Source of the DNA: Actinomadura barringtoniae
GTDB taxonomy: Bacteria > Actinomycetota > Actinomycetes > Streptosporangiales > Streptosporangiaceae
DNA: 64,000 bases
Reading direction: 5' to 3'
Assembly (NCBI RefSeq): GCF_017573505.1
Contig: NZ_JAGEOJ010000001.1
Coordinates: forward strand, 744,001-808,000
The first letter of the stretch is position 1, and every line of letters begins with the position of its first letter. Below the pieces are notes generated by a model. The model was not told where the DNA came from. It saw only the letters and a list, made by a program, of their open reading frames with translations, and did no database searches. The position numbers were made by a program, and so were the translations under genes. Below are positions 6,099 through 14,814 of the stretch, one piece after another.

Positions 6099-8884
6099 AC
6101 GCAAATATCCAGGGCGGCGTCGAGGCTTTCGGTGGCCTCGTGCAGCATTCCGAGCCTGGTGAGAACGGTGGCGTGCAGCGGCACGTCCCCGGCCTGTTCG
6201 GCGAGCTCGGCGGCCTGCCGGAGCAGCACGGCCGCCTCGGCCTGCCTACCCAGATCCACATGCAGCCCGCCGGAGCAGTACAGCGTTCTGCCCGCCAGTC
6301 GCGGGCTGCCGATTTCCTCGGCCGCCGTGAGCGCACGCGCGAAACAGTCGAGCGCGTCCTCATGCCGTCCGAGCCGATGATGAATGACGCCGAAATCGCA
6401 GACGGCCGCGCCGGTCAGCCAGGCGTCGCCCAGCCGCCCGGCCAGGTGCAGCACCTCGGTCAGCCGTTCGGCCGCCTCCAGATGGCGTCCCGCCGCGCAC
6501 TCGACCGCGCCGAGGTTGCCCAGCGCGCGGGCCTGCTCGTGCAGGTCGCCCGCGCGCCTGCTGATCTGCAGGGCGTCCTTGAACCAGGCGCGGGCCTGCT
6601 CGACGCGGCCCTGCAGCCCGCAGGTGATGCCGAGCGCGATCCGCAGCGAGGAGACCATCCGCCGGTCGCTGCAGCCGGTGACGTGCGGGAGCGCGGCGTC
6701 GATGGCCGCGCGGCACTCCTCGTACCGGCCCTGCCGGGTGAGGTGGTCGACGAGGGCCTCGGCGATCCAGCACGCGTAGTCGATCCGGCCGGTCTCCGCC
6801 GCGTGCGCGACGACGTCGGGAAGCCGGTCCACCGAGGCGTTCAGCCAGGCCGCCGCCTCGCGCCGGCCGTTGAACGGGACGTCGCCCGCCGCGTCCAGCC
6901 CGGACAGGCCGGACGGCCCTGTCGGGAAGCCGGACAGGCCCTGGTCGCTGGCGCATCGCGCCGCCGCCAGGAAGAGGCGGAGCACGCCGTCGCGGGCCTC
7001 GGCGGCCTCGTCGCCCGGCTCGTCCTCCGACAGCCGCCGCGCGTACACGGCGACGATTTCGTGCAGCCGGTAGCGGCCCGCGACGGGCTGCTGGAGCAGG
7101 TTGGCGTCGACCAGGTTCTCCAGCGAACGCTCGGCGGCCCGCGCGGTGCAGCCGAGCATCGCCGCGAGCGCCAGCCGGTCCAGCTCCACCGCCGGGGCGA
7201 GGCCGAGCGCACGGAAGGCGCGCTGCTCGGCGAACGGGAGCCGTTCGTAGGAGTTGTGGAACGCGCTCTCCACGCTGCGGTCCTCGGCCGTCAGCTCGCC
7301 GAGCCGTTCGCCGTCGTCGGCCAGCCGTCCGACCAGGTACTCCACCGTCCAGGCCGGGCGGTTCTGCAGCCGCGCGGCGGCGATGCGCAGCGCCAGCGGC
7401 AGTCGCCCGCACAGCCGGGCGAGCGTACGCACGGCGCCGCGCTCCCGGGTCGCGCGCGGCTCTCCGACGATGCGGCTGAGCATGCCTTCGGCCGCCTCCA
7501 GGTCGATCGGGCCGATCGTGACGCGGCGGTCGACGTCCAGCCCGGCCAGCCGCCGCCGGCTCGTCACCAGGACCGTGCTGCCCCTGCCTCCCGGCAGGAG
7601 CGGGCGTACCTGCTCGGCCCCGGCCGCGTCGTCCAGCACGAGCAGCAGGCGGAGCCCGGCGGTCGCGGCGCGCCAGCGCGCGGCCAGCTCGTCCAGGTCG
7701 CCCGGGTCGTCGAGGTCGGCGGGCGCGCCGACCGTGCGCAGCAGCCGCCGCAGGGTGTGCTGCGGGCTCGGCGGCCAGCCGTCCTCGGAGTGCCCGTGCA
7801 GCTCGACGTACAGGCAGCCGTCCTCGTAGCGGTCGCGCAGGATGTGCGCGGCGCGTACGGCCAGCGCGGTCTTGCCCGCGCCCGCCACCCCGTCCACCGA
7901 GATCACGCGCGGCTCGCCGGGCGCGGTGAGCGAGGCCAGCTCCTTGTCGCGCCCGGACAGCGCGACCACGCCGACCGGCAACTCGTCATGCGCTCGTGGC
8001 TCCGGGCCTCGGCGCTCCGCAGGCCGATCCGCCTGCGGGGCCACGGCCTGCCGGTCTGGCGCGGCCTCCTGCGGTCGTTCGCGGATGATGCCGAGCCGAA
8101 GGTCGTCCTCGCGCAGCACGGCCTGGTGCACCTGGCGCAGTTCCTCGCCCGGCTCCACGCCCAGGTCGTCCACCAGGCGGCGCCGCAGCCGGGTGAACGC
8201 GGCGAGCGCGTCGGCCCGCCGGCCGCTCCCGTACAGCGCGCGCATCAGCAGGGCGCAGAGCGGCTCGCTGTGCGGGTGCACCGGTGCCAGCGCGGACAGC
8301 TCGCCGACGGTCTCGGTGTGCCAGCCGAGCCGCAGCTGCCATTCCAGCTTCTCCTGCAAGAGCGCGATCTTGCGCTCGGCGAGCCGGAACCGCTCCCCCG
8401 CCGCGTACGGCCCGGGCAGCCCGGACAGCGGTTCGCCCTGGAAGAGGTCGAGGGCGCGGGCCTGCGTGACGACCGCGGCCTCCAGCTCACCGGCCTGCTC
8501 GGCGGCGCTCGCCTCGGCGGCGACCGAGTCCAGCAGCGTGGTGTCCACCGCCGCCCCGGCGCCCGCGAACCGGTAGCCGCCGCGGTCCCTGACGATGAGC
8601 GGCTCGGCCGGGTCGGCCGCCGCGGTCAGGCATTTGCGCAGGCGGTAGACGTAGACCGGCACCACCTTGTCGCCCGTGCCGGGCGGTTCCAGCCCCCACA
8701 CGCCGTCGAGCAGCTCGCCCTGGCTGACCGTGGCGTCAGGCCGCAGCACCAGGGCCGCCAGCAGCGCCCGCTGCCGGATCGGCCCGAGGTCCAGCTGCGC
8801 CTCGCCGCGCCATGCCCGCAAGGGTCCGAGCACGGAGATCCGAAGATCCGTCCGAGTGTCCGACACCACGATTGACTCGACCAC
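6074..8884 (-). CDS. AfsR-like SARP-family transcriptional regulator with NB-ARC and TPR domains
   Basis: A 936-residue protein; GTG 8884 is preceded by GGGAG at 6 nt. Residues 14-108 form the OmpR-like winged helix of SARPs (LGPLRAWRGEAQLDLG start, RGGYRF end) and 115-260 the bacterial transcriptional activation domain. A STAND/NB-ARC ATPase follows, with P-loop GVAGAGKT (332-339), Walker B LLLVLDDA (near 413-420) and TSRRRLAGL. The C-terminal 300 residues are TPR-like helices. Such proteins couple a signal and ATP state to activation from heptamer direct repeats. Two such sites lie nearby, one overlapping this gene's 3' end. There are no biosynthetic genes beside it, so the local targets appear to be secreted hydrolases. 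Confidence 0.92.
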   Translation of the reverse strand: MVESIVVSDTRTDLRISVLGPLRAWRGEAQLDLGPIRQRALLAALVLRPDATVSQGELLDGVWGLEPPGTGDKVVPVYVYRLRKCLTAAADPAEPLIVRDRGGYRFAGAGAAVDTTLLDSVAAEASAAEQAGELEAAVVTQARALDLFQGEPLSGLPGPYAAGERFRLAERKIALLQEKLEWQLRLGWHTETVGELSALAPVHPHSEPLCALLMRALYGSGRRADALAAFTRLRRRLVDDLGVEPGEELRQVHQAVLREDDLRLGIIRERPQEAAPDRQAVAPQADRPAERRGPEPRAHDELPVGVVALSGRDKELASLTAPGEPRVISVDGVAGAGKTALAVRAAHILRDRYEDGCLYVELHGHSEDGWPPSPQHTLRRLLRTVGAPADLDDPGDLDELAARWRAATAGLRLLLVLDDAAGAEQVRPLLPGGRGSTVLVTSRRRLAGLDVDRRVTIGPIDLEAAEGMLSRIVGEPRATRERGAVRTLARLCGRLPLALRIAAARLQNRPAWTVEYLVGRLADDGERLGELTAEDRSVESAFHNSYERLPFAEQRAFRALGLAPAVELDRLALAAMLGCTARAAERSLENLVDANLLQQPVAGRYRLHEIVAVYARRLSEDEPGDEAAEARDGVLRLFLAAARCASDQGLSGFPTGPSGLSGLDAAGDVPFNGRREAAAWLNASVDRLPDVVAHAAETGRIDYACWIAEALVDHLTRQGRYEECRAAIDAALPHVTGCSDRRMVSSLRIALGITCGLQGRVEQARAWFKDALQISRRAGDLHEQARALGNLGAVECAAGRHLEAAERLTEVLHLAGRLGDAWLTGAAVCDFGVIHHRLGRHEDALDCFARALTAAEEIGSPRLAGRTLYCSGGLHVDLGRQAEAAVLLRQAAELAEQAGDVPLHATVLTRLGMLHEATESLDAALDICVSSGFQRP

Positions 8885-9047
8885 GATCGCTCCCAGTCAG
8901 GTCCTGTCAACGCCCGTCGGCGAACGACAGTAGCGGCCCTGGGCATCAAAAATACAGTGATGTCTGTTAGTCCGGGAGTGCTTCGGATCACTTCTGGTGA
9001 ACGCCCAGCTACGAGCCATGATCGTCAAGCCGTTCGGACGCGGGAAA

Positions 9048-9087
9048 GGCAGTGCCGGGCGGGCATGGAGGCCCGCCCGGCACTGCC
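9048..9087 (-). terminator. Strong intrinsic terminator hairpin after the second serine hydrolase
   Basis: A perfect 17-bp stem (9048-9064 with 9071-9087) closes a 6-nt loop, 43 nt beyond the stop of the minus-strand gene ending at 9130. The stem is very GC-rich, with no U-run. It separates the DUF4185/hydrolase operon from the SARP gene. The rest of 8885-9129 holds the SARP leader, and I saw no other gene there. Confidence 0.85.
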
Positions 9088-9129
9088 CGGGGAGAGGAGG
9101 AGTGGTCTGATCGAGGTCAGACGCCGGCC

Positions 9130-10359
9130 CTAACCGCAGAGGGCCTTGTCGACCATCTTCTGCATCGCGTCGGTCTGGTCGGCGATGACCGGGGTGTTGT
9201 TGATCCCGACCGACAGGGAGCGCTCACCGTCGCCGACCGTCTCGGTCGAGTAGCCCGCCACCGAGCCCGTGTGGCCCCAGGCGATGCCGCACGCGGTCTT
9301 GAACTTCACCAGCCCGAGCCCGTAGTCGCCCACACCGGCGGTGACCGGGAGGGTGTGCTGCATCTCGGCGAGCCGCGCCTGCGACACGACCTGGCCGCCG
9401 ACCAGCGCGTTGATGAACTTGGTCATGTCACGGCCGGTGGACACCAGCGCCGCCGCCGAACCCCACACCGCGGGCTCGAAGTTGCTCACGTCGGCGAACG
9501 GCGCGCCCTTCACCGACAGGTAGCCGCGCGCGTACGGCTCGGGGAGGTCCTTCTGCCCGGGCTTGGGGAAGAACGTCGCCGGCATCCCGACCCTGTCGAT
9601 GATCCGGGTCTTGATGAGCGTGCTCATGTCCGACCCGGTCAGCTTCTCGGCCAGCATGCCCAGGATCGTGAAGTTGGTGTTGGAGTAGACGCCCTGCGTG
9701 CCCGGGTCGAACTGCTTGCCGTACTCGGTGCCCTCGTCGACCATCTGCTGCTCGGTCGGCGGAACGATCTGCCAGACCGGGTTCAGCAGCAGCTTGGCGG
9801 TCTGGAAGTAGTCGCCGTTGACGAACCCGAGGTTGTCCTTGATGCCCGAACGGTGCTGCAGGAGCTGCCGCACGGTGATGGCGTTCGGGTCCAGGTCCTT
9901 GCCGTGCACGACGCCCGGCAGGTAGCGCTCGATCGGCGCGTCCAGGTCGACCTTGCCCTCGTCGGCGAGCTGCAGAACGATCGACGCGGTGAACATCTTG
10001 GTCTGGCTGCCCATCCGGAAATGGGTGTCGGCGCCCAGCGCGACCGGCGGGGCCAGCTGCGCACTGCCGCTGCCGAACCCGACGACCTCGTCGCCATGCC
10101 GCACGGTCGCCATCGCGCCGATCGACCCTGACGCGTTCCGGTAGGCGTCGATCTGCTCCTGGTAGCCGCCGTCGGGCGCCGCAGGAGCCGCCGCCCGCGC
10201 ACCGGGGGTCGCGGACGGGCTCGCCAGTGCCGGGGACGCGTGGGCCAGGCCGAACGCCGTGACCATCGCGGCGACCGTCGCACCGGCCCGCATCGCCTTG
10301 CCTCGCATGGTCACGCCTCGCATATTCACACCCCGCACAGCCACGCCTCGCTTCGTCAT
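9130..10359 (-). CDS. Secreted serine hydrolase, class C beta-lactamase/DD-carboxypeptidase fold
   Basis: The second member of this family in the window. With the upstream ATG at 10371 as residue 1, the motifs are S122-Q-T-K125, Y229-S-N231 and H367-T-G369. ATG 10359 is preferred because GAGGAA precedes it closely. The N-terminus repeats an (x)RGV(x)MRG pattern before a signal peptide (MRAGATVAAMVTAFGLAHA, cleavage near ASPALA), so any of several in-frame Met codons could serve as the start. It begins 14 nt after the DUF4185 stop and is probably co-transcribed from the SARP-type promoter at 11586. A strong terminator follows. Confidence 0.9.
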   Translation of the reverse strand: MTKRGVAVRGVNMRGVTMRGKAMRAGATVAAMVTAFGLAHASPALASPSATPGARAAAPAAPDGGYQEQIDAYRNASGSIGAMATVRHGDEVVGFGSGSAQLAPPVALGADTHFRMGSQTKMFTASIVLQLADEGKVDLDAPIERYLPGVVHGKDLDPNAITVRQLLQHRSGIKDNLGFVNGDYFQTAKLLLNPVWQIVPPTEQQMVDEGTEYGKQFDPGTQGVYSNTNFTILGMLAEKLTGSDMSTLIKTRIIDRVGMPATFFPKPGQKDLPEPYARGYLSVKGAPFADVSNFEPAVWGSAAALVSTGRDMTKFINALVGGQVVSQARLAEMQHTLPVTAGVGDYGLGLVKFKTACGIAWGHTGSVAGYSTETVGDGERSLSVGINNTPVIADQTDAMQKMVDKALCG

Positions 10360-10372
10360 GCCGTTCCTCATC

Positions 10373-11530
10373 TCAGATCGCGTCCAGCCCGAGCGCCTTG
10401 AACTGCATGACCCGGTACGGCCAGCCCCTGTCGTCGCCGTCGGTCTTCCACTGGCTGACGCAGAAATGGAGCTCGCGCAGCGTCGAGCCGGGGATGATGA
10501 AGCCGCCGTACGGCTGGGCGACGCGGTTGCCGCCCTCGGTGCCCCACGCTGTGTTGGCGATGAGGATGTGCCGCCGGTTGGTGTGCACGAGGTCGGCGTC
10601 GGGCGTCGGCATCACGATGGACTCGATCAGCGGGTTGTCCTCGTTGAGGAACGTCAGGATCCACTGCCCGTCGATCGGCCGCAGGCACATCTCGCCGAAC
10701 TTGCCGTCCAGGATCGGCGAGGGCTCCACGCCCCAGCGCCACTGGTTGCCGTCCCAGCCCCAGCCCTCGTAGGCGCCGAGGTCGTGGATGCGGTCGGCGG
10801 CGACCCGCTGCAGGAGGATGCCGCGCGCGTTGCCCGGGCCGCGGAACCCGGTCGAGTAGACGTAGACGGTGTTGTTGCTGCCCAGGCCCCACGTCACCAT
10901 CTGGAACCGGCCGCCGAGGTGGTCGGCGCGGATGCCCGGCGTGACCAGGTCCCAGCTCTCGCCGTTGTTGTCGGACCGCCAGATCTCACTGAACAGCACG
11001 TTCGGGAACGGCTGGACGCAGGTGACGAACAGGAACAGGCTGTCGCCGATGCGGATCACGTCGGTCGGCAGGACGGTGTTGCCCTGCTCCGGGTGATGGT
11101 CGTAGCCCCAGAACTGCCGCCCGTAGTCGCCGCCGACGGCGGAGTCCCATTTCATGCCGCTGTTCAGGTCGGTCGTCTTGGAGTAGAGCCCGGTCGGCGA
11201 ACGCCAGTCGCCCTCGCCCACCCGGGGCCCGCTGAAGGTGTCGCCGAACACGAAGAGCTTGCCGCGGTCGCCCGCGTCGACCGGGATGCCGAGGTCGGTG
11301 GAGTGCATCCCGAACCGGTCGGAGAGCCCGGGGCCGGTCAGGTCGGCGACCTTGAAGACGGGCGGGTCGACCGCACCCGACAGGCCTGCGGACTTGCCGG
11401 AGCCCCCGGACATCGCCTTGACGGCTCCCCCGGTGGCGGCCAGCCCGCCGATCGCGGCGGCGGCGCCGAGACCGGCCTTCAGGACTGACCTGCGAGACGC
11501 GCCTTGTGGGCGCTCGAATGAACTGGGCAA
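10373..11530 (-). CDS. Tat-exported DUF4185 domain protein
   Basis: A 385-residue protein read from TTG 11530, chosen because AGGAGG stands 9 nt upstream and because it places a twin-arginine signal at the N-terminus (RRSVLKAGLGAAAAIGG, about residues 15-35). The mature part is a beta-propeller-like DUF4185 domain (FGDTFSG, GYDHHPEQGN, WRSDNNGESW, WGWDGNQWRWG, ending in repeated Trp-rich blades). The family is typical of actinomycete secreted proteins and may act on or bind polysaccharide; no enzymatic role is established. Its promoter has direct repeats identical in layout to those at 6067, placing it in the proposed SARP regulon. The serine hydrolase follows within 14 nt. Confidence 0.85.
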   Translation of the reverse strand: MPSSFERPQGASRRSVLKAGLGAAAAIGGLAATGGAVKAMSGGSGKSAGLSGAVDPPVFKVADLTGPGLSDRFGMHSTDLGIPVDAGDRGKLFVFGDTFSGPRVGEGDWRSPTGLYSKTTDLNSGMKWDSAVGGDYGRQFWGYDHHPEQGNTVLPTDVIRIGDSLFLFVTCVQPFPNVLFSEIWRSDNNGESWDLVTPGIRADHLGGRFQMVTWGLGSNNTVYVYSTGFRGPGNARGILLQRVAADRIHDLGAYEGWGWDGNQWRWGVEPSPILDGKFGEMCLRPIDGQWILTFLNEDNPLIESIVMPTPDADLVHTNRRHILIANTAWGTEGGNRVAQPYGGFIIPGSTLRELHFCVSQWKTDGDDRGWPYRVMQFKALGLDAI

Positions 11531-11585
11531 GGGAATTCCCCTCCTGGTGGAGCCCGGGAATGCTTTTTCGGAACGAAGCACCGGA

Positions 11586-11617
11586 AGGCTAGGCCGGGGC
11601 AATGAAATCTCGATGAC
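11586..11617 (-). promoter_or_regulatory. SARP-type operator and -10 box for the DUF4185/serine hydrolase operon
   Basis: On the minus strand: GTCATCG (11617-11611), 4 nt, TTCATTG (11606-11600), 8 nt, then TAGCCT (11591-11586), 55 nt before TTG 11530. Repeat period and distance to the -10 match the site at 6067-6098 exactly, and the core between and across the repeats (TCATCGrGATTTCA) is shared. Confidence 0.7.
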
Positions 11618-11896
11618 ACGCCGTTGCCCCGCCCCGCGCGTTCCCCACGTGCTCTCCGAGCCCACCTCACACAGTCCCGGCGCCCACGTCACGTAACCCT
11701 TCCGATCTGCGGCGACGACGCTTTGGAGACGCTTATGGACGACACTGTTCATCGATGGAGCATCCCGTGGTCATGTGGCCTGGATCACATGACCGTGGGG
11801 TAACCCGTCACTTGCCCTGAAACGTCAATCTCAGACGAAGTGATCATCTACGGCTTACCGGAAATGCCAACAAACCCACCCCGCACGCAGGTACGA

Positions 11897-12529
11897 ATGA
11901 ATGCCGTGAACAGAGATCCGCGCTCGCGGACCGATGAGGCGCAGCCCGCCGGACGGGCGGCTGAGCCGAGCGTCCGGAACGCCGCGACGACGAGCCAGGA
12001 GATCCGCCGGTCGACGCGCATCGGCGCGTGGCAGGTCAACCTTCGCTGGCCCTCGCTGGACAGCGAGGGGCCGGTCGAGCTGTCGATCAAGGCCGGGCCC
12101 GGCGCCGACCCCGCGGAGATCGCCCGCGGGATCACCGGCAACGTGCTGCGCGCGATCCCGCTGGCGCACCTCACCGAGGAGCTCCGCGAGGTCCGCAGGA
12201 CGGCGCAGAACCTCCGCAAGGAGGCCGTCCGGATCGACGGCGTCGCCGAGCTCATCGCCGACACCATCCGCACCGACCCGACGCCGGGACGCCGCGGCCG
12301 GTCCGAGGAGTTCTACGCCCTGGTGGCCGCGCTGTACGCCTGGCACGTCGACCAGCGCTACCCGAACCCGGTGAAGCGCCTCGCCGACCTGTGCGGCGCC
12401 AGCTGGCGGGTCTCGGCGAACTGGGTCCGCCTCGCCCGCGAGAAGGGCTTCCTCACCGAGGGCCACGAACGCAGGCCCGGCGGCGAGCTGACCGAGAAGG
12501 CCTCGGAGATCCTCGACGCCATGCTCTAA
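11897..12529 (+). CDS. Unrecognised protein with a C-terminal helix-turn-helix-like segment
   Basis: About 210 residues from ATG 11897; a GTG a few codons on is an alternative. The N-terminal third is polar and low complexity. Residues 50-100 look like a small beta/alpha unit (WQVNLRWPSLDSEGPVELSI). A helical part follows with AALYAWHVDQRYPNPVKRLADLCG and WRVSANWVRLAREKGFLTEG, which reads like a DNA-binding helix-turn-helix and wing. Similar short proteins are common in actinomycetes beside regulatory genes, but I cannot assign a family. It is the only plus-strand gene between 1 and 20.7 kb apart from the fragment at 1-180. Confidence 0.65.
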   Translation: MNAVNRDPRSRTDEAQPAGRAAEPSVRNAATTSQEIRRSTRIGAWQVNLRWPSLDSEGPVELSIKAGPGADPAEIARGITGNVLRAIPLAHLTEELREVRRTAQNLRKEAVRIDGVAELIADTIRTDPTPGRRGRSEEFYALVAALYAWHVDQRYPNPVKRLADLCGASWRVSANWVRLAREKGFLTEGHERRPGGELTEKASEILDAML

Positions 12530-12558
12530 GGGGCATGCCGTGCGGCCGTGCCCCGGCG

Positions 12559-12995
12559 CTATGCCTTGACGGCGTGCAACCCGTCGGTGCTCACCCACGC
12601 GTAGACGCCGCCCGGCCGTACGCCCGCGAACGACGGCATGGTCTGCGGCCCGGCCGGCGGCCAGTGCGGTCGATCGTGCACGGCCAGTACTTCTCGAACC
12701 TGAGGAACCGCACGGTCGAGCTGACGCCGCGCTGGCCGCCGAACCCGCTCCGTTCGGCGCACCAGCCCGTCGGCGGGGTCCCTGTAACGGTATGGGGTCC
12801 GGTCTCCAGGTCCAGCGCGTCCTGCCGGTCGCGGGGTCGACGCCCTCGATGGTCACGTCCGCGTTCTGGGCCGTGGCCGAATGGCGGTCCTTCGGCATGC
12901 GGACGGTCGCGCCCGTACGGCTCACCGCCGGGAACTGCGGATCGGTCTCGGGGACGCCGCACTCGGTGGTCGTGCCGGGCCGCCGCCACCGCAGC
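12559..12995 (-). pseudogene. Decayed PQQ-like beta-propeller gene remnant
   Basis: Recognisable protein sequence is spread over three minus-strand frames: about 12973-12790 (PETDPQFPAVSRTGA, IEGVDPATGRTRW), about 12760-12680 (STVRFLRFEKYWPCTIDR) and about 12640-12559 (SFAGVRPGGVYAWVSTDGLH, then a stop). The pieces follow the order expected of a PQQ/outer-membrane-assembly-type beta-propeller C-terminal region, so at least two frameshifts separate them. No N-terminal half is present, so the gene is also truncated. It lies downstream of the SulP gene and is probably nonfunctional. The family call is tentative. Confidence 0.45.
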
Positions 12996-13050
12996 GCCCG
13001 CCTCTCGCCGCGGATTCTCACCGGCAGTGTGACACCGGGCGGCGTCCTTG

Positions 13051-14811
13051 TCAGCGGCTGCTGGGATGGTCTGTCTCGGCCTCGGCCTCGGTCTCAGCCT
13101 CGGTCGTGGCGGGCAGCGCGTCGTACGCGGCGACCGCCGATTCCACAGTCGGGTAGAAGCTGCGCGGGTCGATGGTCCGGGTGAGCCCATACCGCTCGAT
13201 CTTCTCCCGGACGGGGTCCTTCATCTCGGCGAAGATCAGCCGGATGCCGCGCGCGTTCAGCCACTCGTCGAGGTCCTCCAGCTCGTCGGAGGCCGTCGTG
13301 TCCACGTCGGTCACCGGCTCGGCCGCGATCACGATCCAGACCGGCGGCGGGTCGGCCCGCGCGAACCGCTCGACCTCCTCGCGGAAGTTCTTGGCGTTGG
13401 CGAAGAACAGCGGCGCGTCGAACCGGTAGATGACCAGGCCGGGCCGGCGTTCGGCGTCCGGATACGAGCGGATCGAGTGATAGCCCTCCAACCCCGGCAC
13501 CCGGCCCAGCTCGGTCTCGTACGGCCACCAGGCGCGCCGGAAGACGTTCAGGATCGACAGCCCGATCGCGATCGCGATGCCGGGCAGCACGCCGAGCAGC
13601 GCGACGCCGAGGAACGCCGCGATCGACAGCAGGAACTCGGTCCGCCGCTGCCGCCACAGCCGGATCGCGCCGGGCACGTCGGCCAGCGACAGCGCGGCGG
13701 TGATGACCACGGCGGCGAGCGCGGGCTGCGGCAGGTCACGGAACAGACCCGGGACCAGCACCAGCATGAGGATGATGAGCACGGCGCCGACGACGCCGGT
13801 GAGCTGGCTGCGCGAGCCCGAGCGTTCGGCGACCGCCGTCCGCGACCCGCTCGTGCTGACCGGGAAGCCCTGGAAGAGCCCGGCGGCGAGGTTGGCCGCG
13901 CCGATCCCGAACATCTCCTTGTTGCCTTCGACCTCCTGGCCGGTGCGGGCGGCGAACGCGGTCGAGGTCGAGATCGTGTCCGCGAGCGACACCACGGCGA
14001 TGCCGAGCGCGCCCGCGAACAGCAGCCCGAGGTCGCCCATCTTGATGTCGGGGATCGTCAGCGGCGGGAAGCCCTCGGGCAGCTCGCCGACCGTGCTGAC
14101 GCCGTGTGCCTTCAGGTCGAACGCGACGCTCGCGCCGATCGCCAGCACCACCATGACCAGCACGGCGGGCACCTTCGGCAGCCAGCGCTGCAGCACCAGC
14201 ACGAGCACGATCCCGGCGATGCCGACCGCGGCCGCGGCGCCGACCGCCTTGCCGTTCGCCAGCCCCTTCGCGAACTCGCGCGCCTCGGCGAGCAGCCCGT
14301 CGGCGTCGACCTTGAACCCGAACAGCTTGGGCAGCTGCCCGATGATGATCGTGAGCGCCAGGCCGTTCAGGTAGCCGATCATCGTGGGCTTGGAGATGAG
14401 GTCGGCGATGAAGCCGAGCCGGGCCACCGACGCCAGGATCATGATGGCCGCCACCATGATCGCCAGCGTCGAGGCCAGCGCGACCGCGCGCTTGCTGTCG
14501 CCGCCGCTCGCCGCCAGCGGCACGATCGACGCCGCGATCATCGGGCCGAGCGAGGAGTCCGGGCCGAGCACCAGGATCCGCGACGGCCCGCAGACCGCAT
14601 AGCCGAGCAGGCACAGGATCGTCGTGTAGAGGCCGGTGATCGGCGGCAGCTTGGCCAGTTCCGCGTACGCCATGCCCTGCGGCACCAGCAGCGTCGTCAG
14701 GACGACGCCCGCGACCACATCCTTGACCAGCCACTGCCGCCGGTACTCGGCGACGGCACGGACCCCGGGCACCTCCCGTAGCAGCTCACCGGCGCGGGCG
14801 ACCGCCGTCAT
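13051..14811 (-). CDS. SulP-family inorganic anion transporter with STAS domain
   Basis: A 586-residue protein. The N-terminal 400 residues hold 10-12 membrane helices, with the SulP signature region DVVAGVVLTTLLVPQGMAYAELAKLPPITGLY near residue 30 and a later GFPVSTSGSRTAV segment. A cytoplasmic STAS domain follows (about 430-560: VIYRFDAPLFFANAKNFREEV, DVDTTASDELEDLDEWLNARG). Members move sulfate, bicarbonate or dicarboxylates; the substrate is not deducible. The start lies 3 nt after the P-type ATPase stop, so this is the last gene of a four-gene operon. The C-terminus carries a short TEAETEAEAET repeat. Confidence 0.93.
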   Translation of the reverse strand: MTAVARAGELLREVPGVRAVAEYRRQWLVKDVVAGVVLTTLLVPQGMAYAELAKLPPITGLYTTILCLLGYAVCGPSRILVLGPDSSLGPMIAASIVPLAASGGDSKRAVALASTLAIMVAAIMILASVARLGFIADLISKPTMIGYLNGLALTIIIGQLPKLFGFKVDADGLLAEAREFAKGLANGKAVGAAAAVGIAGIVLVLVLQRWLPKVPAVLVMVVLAIGASVAFDLKAHGVSTVGELPEGFPPLTIPDIKMGDLGLLFAGALGIAVVSLADTISTSTAFAARTGQEVEGNKEMFGIGAANLAAGLFQGFPVSTSGSRTAVAERSGSRSQLTGVVGAVLIILMLVLVPGLFRDLPQPALAAVVITAALSLADVPGAIRLWRQRRTEFLLSIAAFLGVALLGVLPGIAIAIGLSILNVFRRAWWPYETELGRVPGLEGYHSIRSYPDAERRPGLVIYRFDAPLFFANAKNFREEVERFARADPPPVWIVIAAEPVTDVDTTASDELEDLDEWLNARGIRLIFAEMKDPVREKIERYGLTRTIDPRSFYPTVESAVAAYDALPATTEAETEAEAETDHPSSR

Positions 14812-14814
14812 CGG

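Noticed and set aside
6140..8875. 911-residue plus-strand open frame opposite the SARP gene
   Set aside because: Shadow of GC-rich codon bias: Arg/Gln/Gly/Pro-rich, no motifs, while the minus strand encodes clear SARP, NB-ARC and TPR domains.
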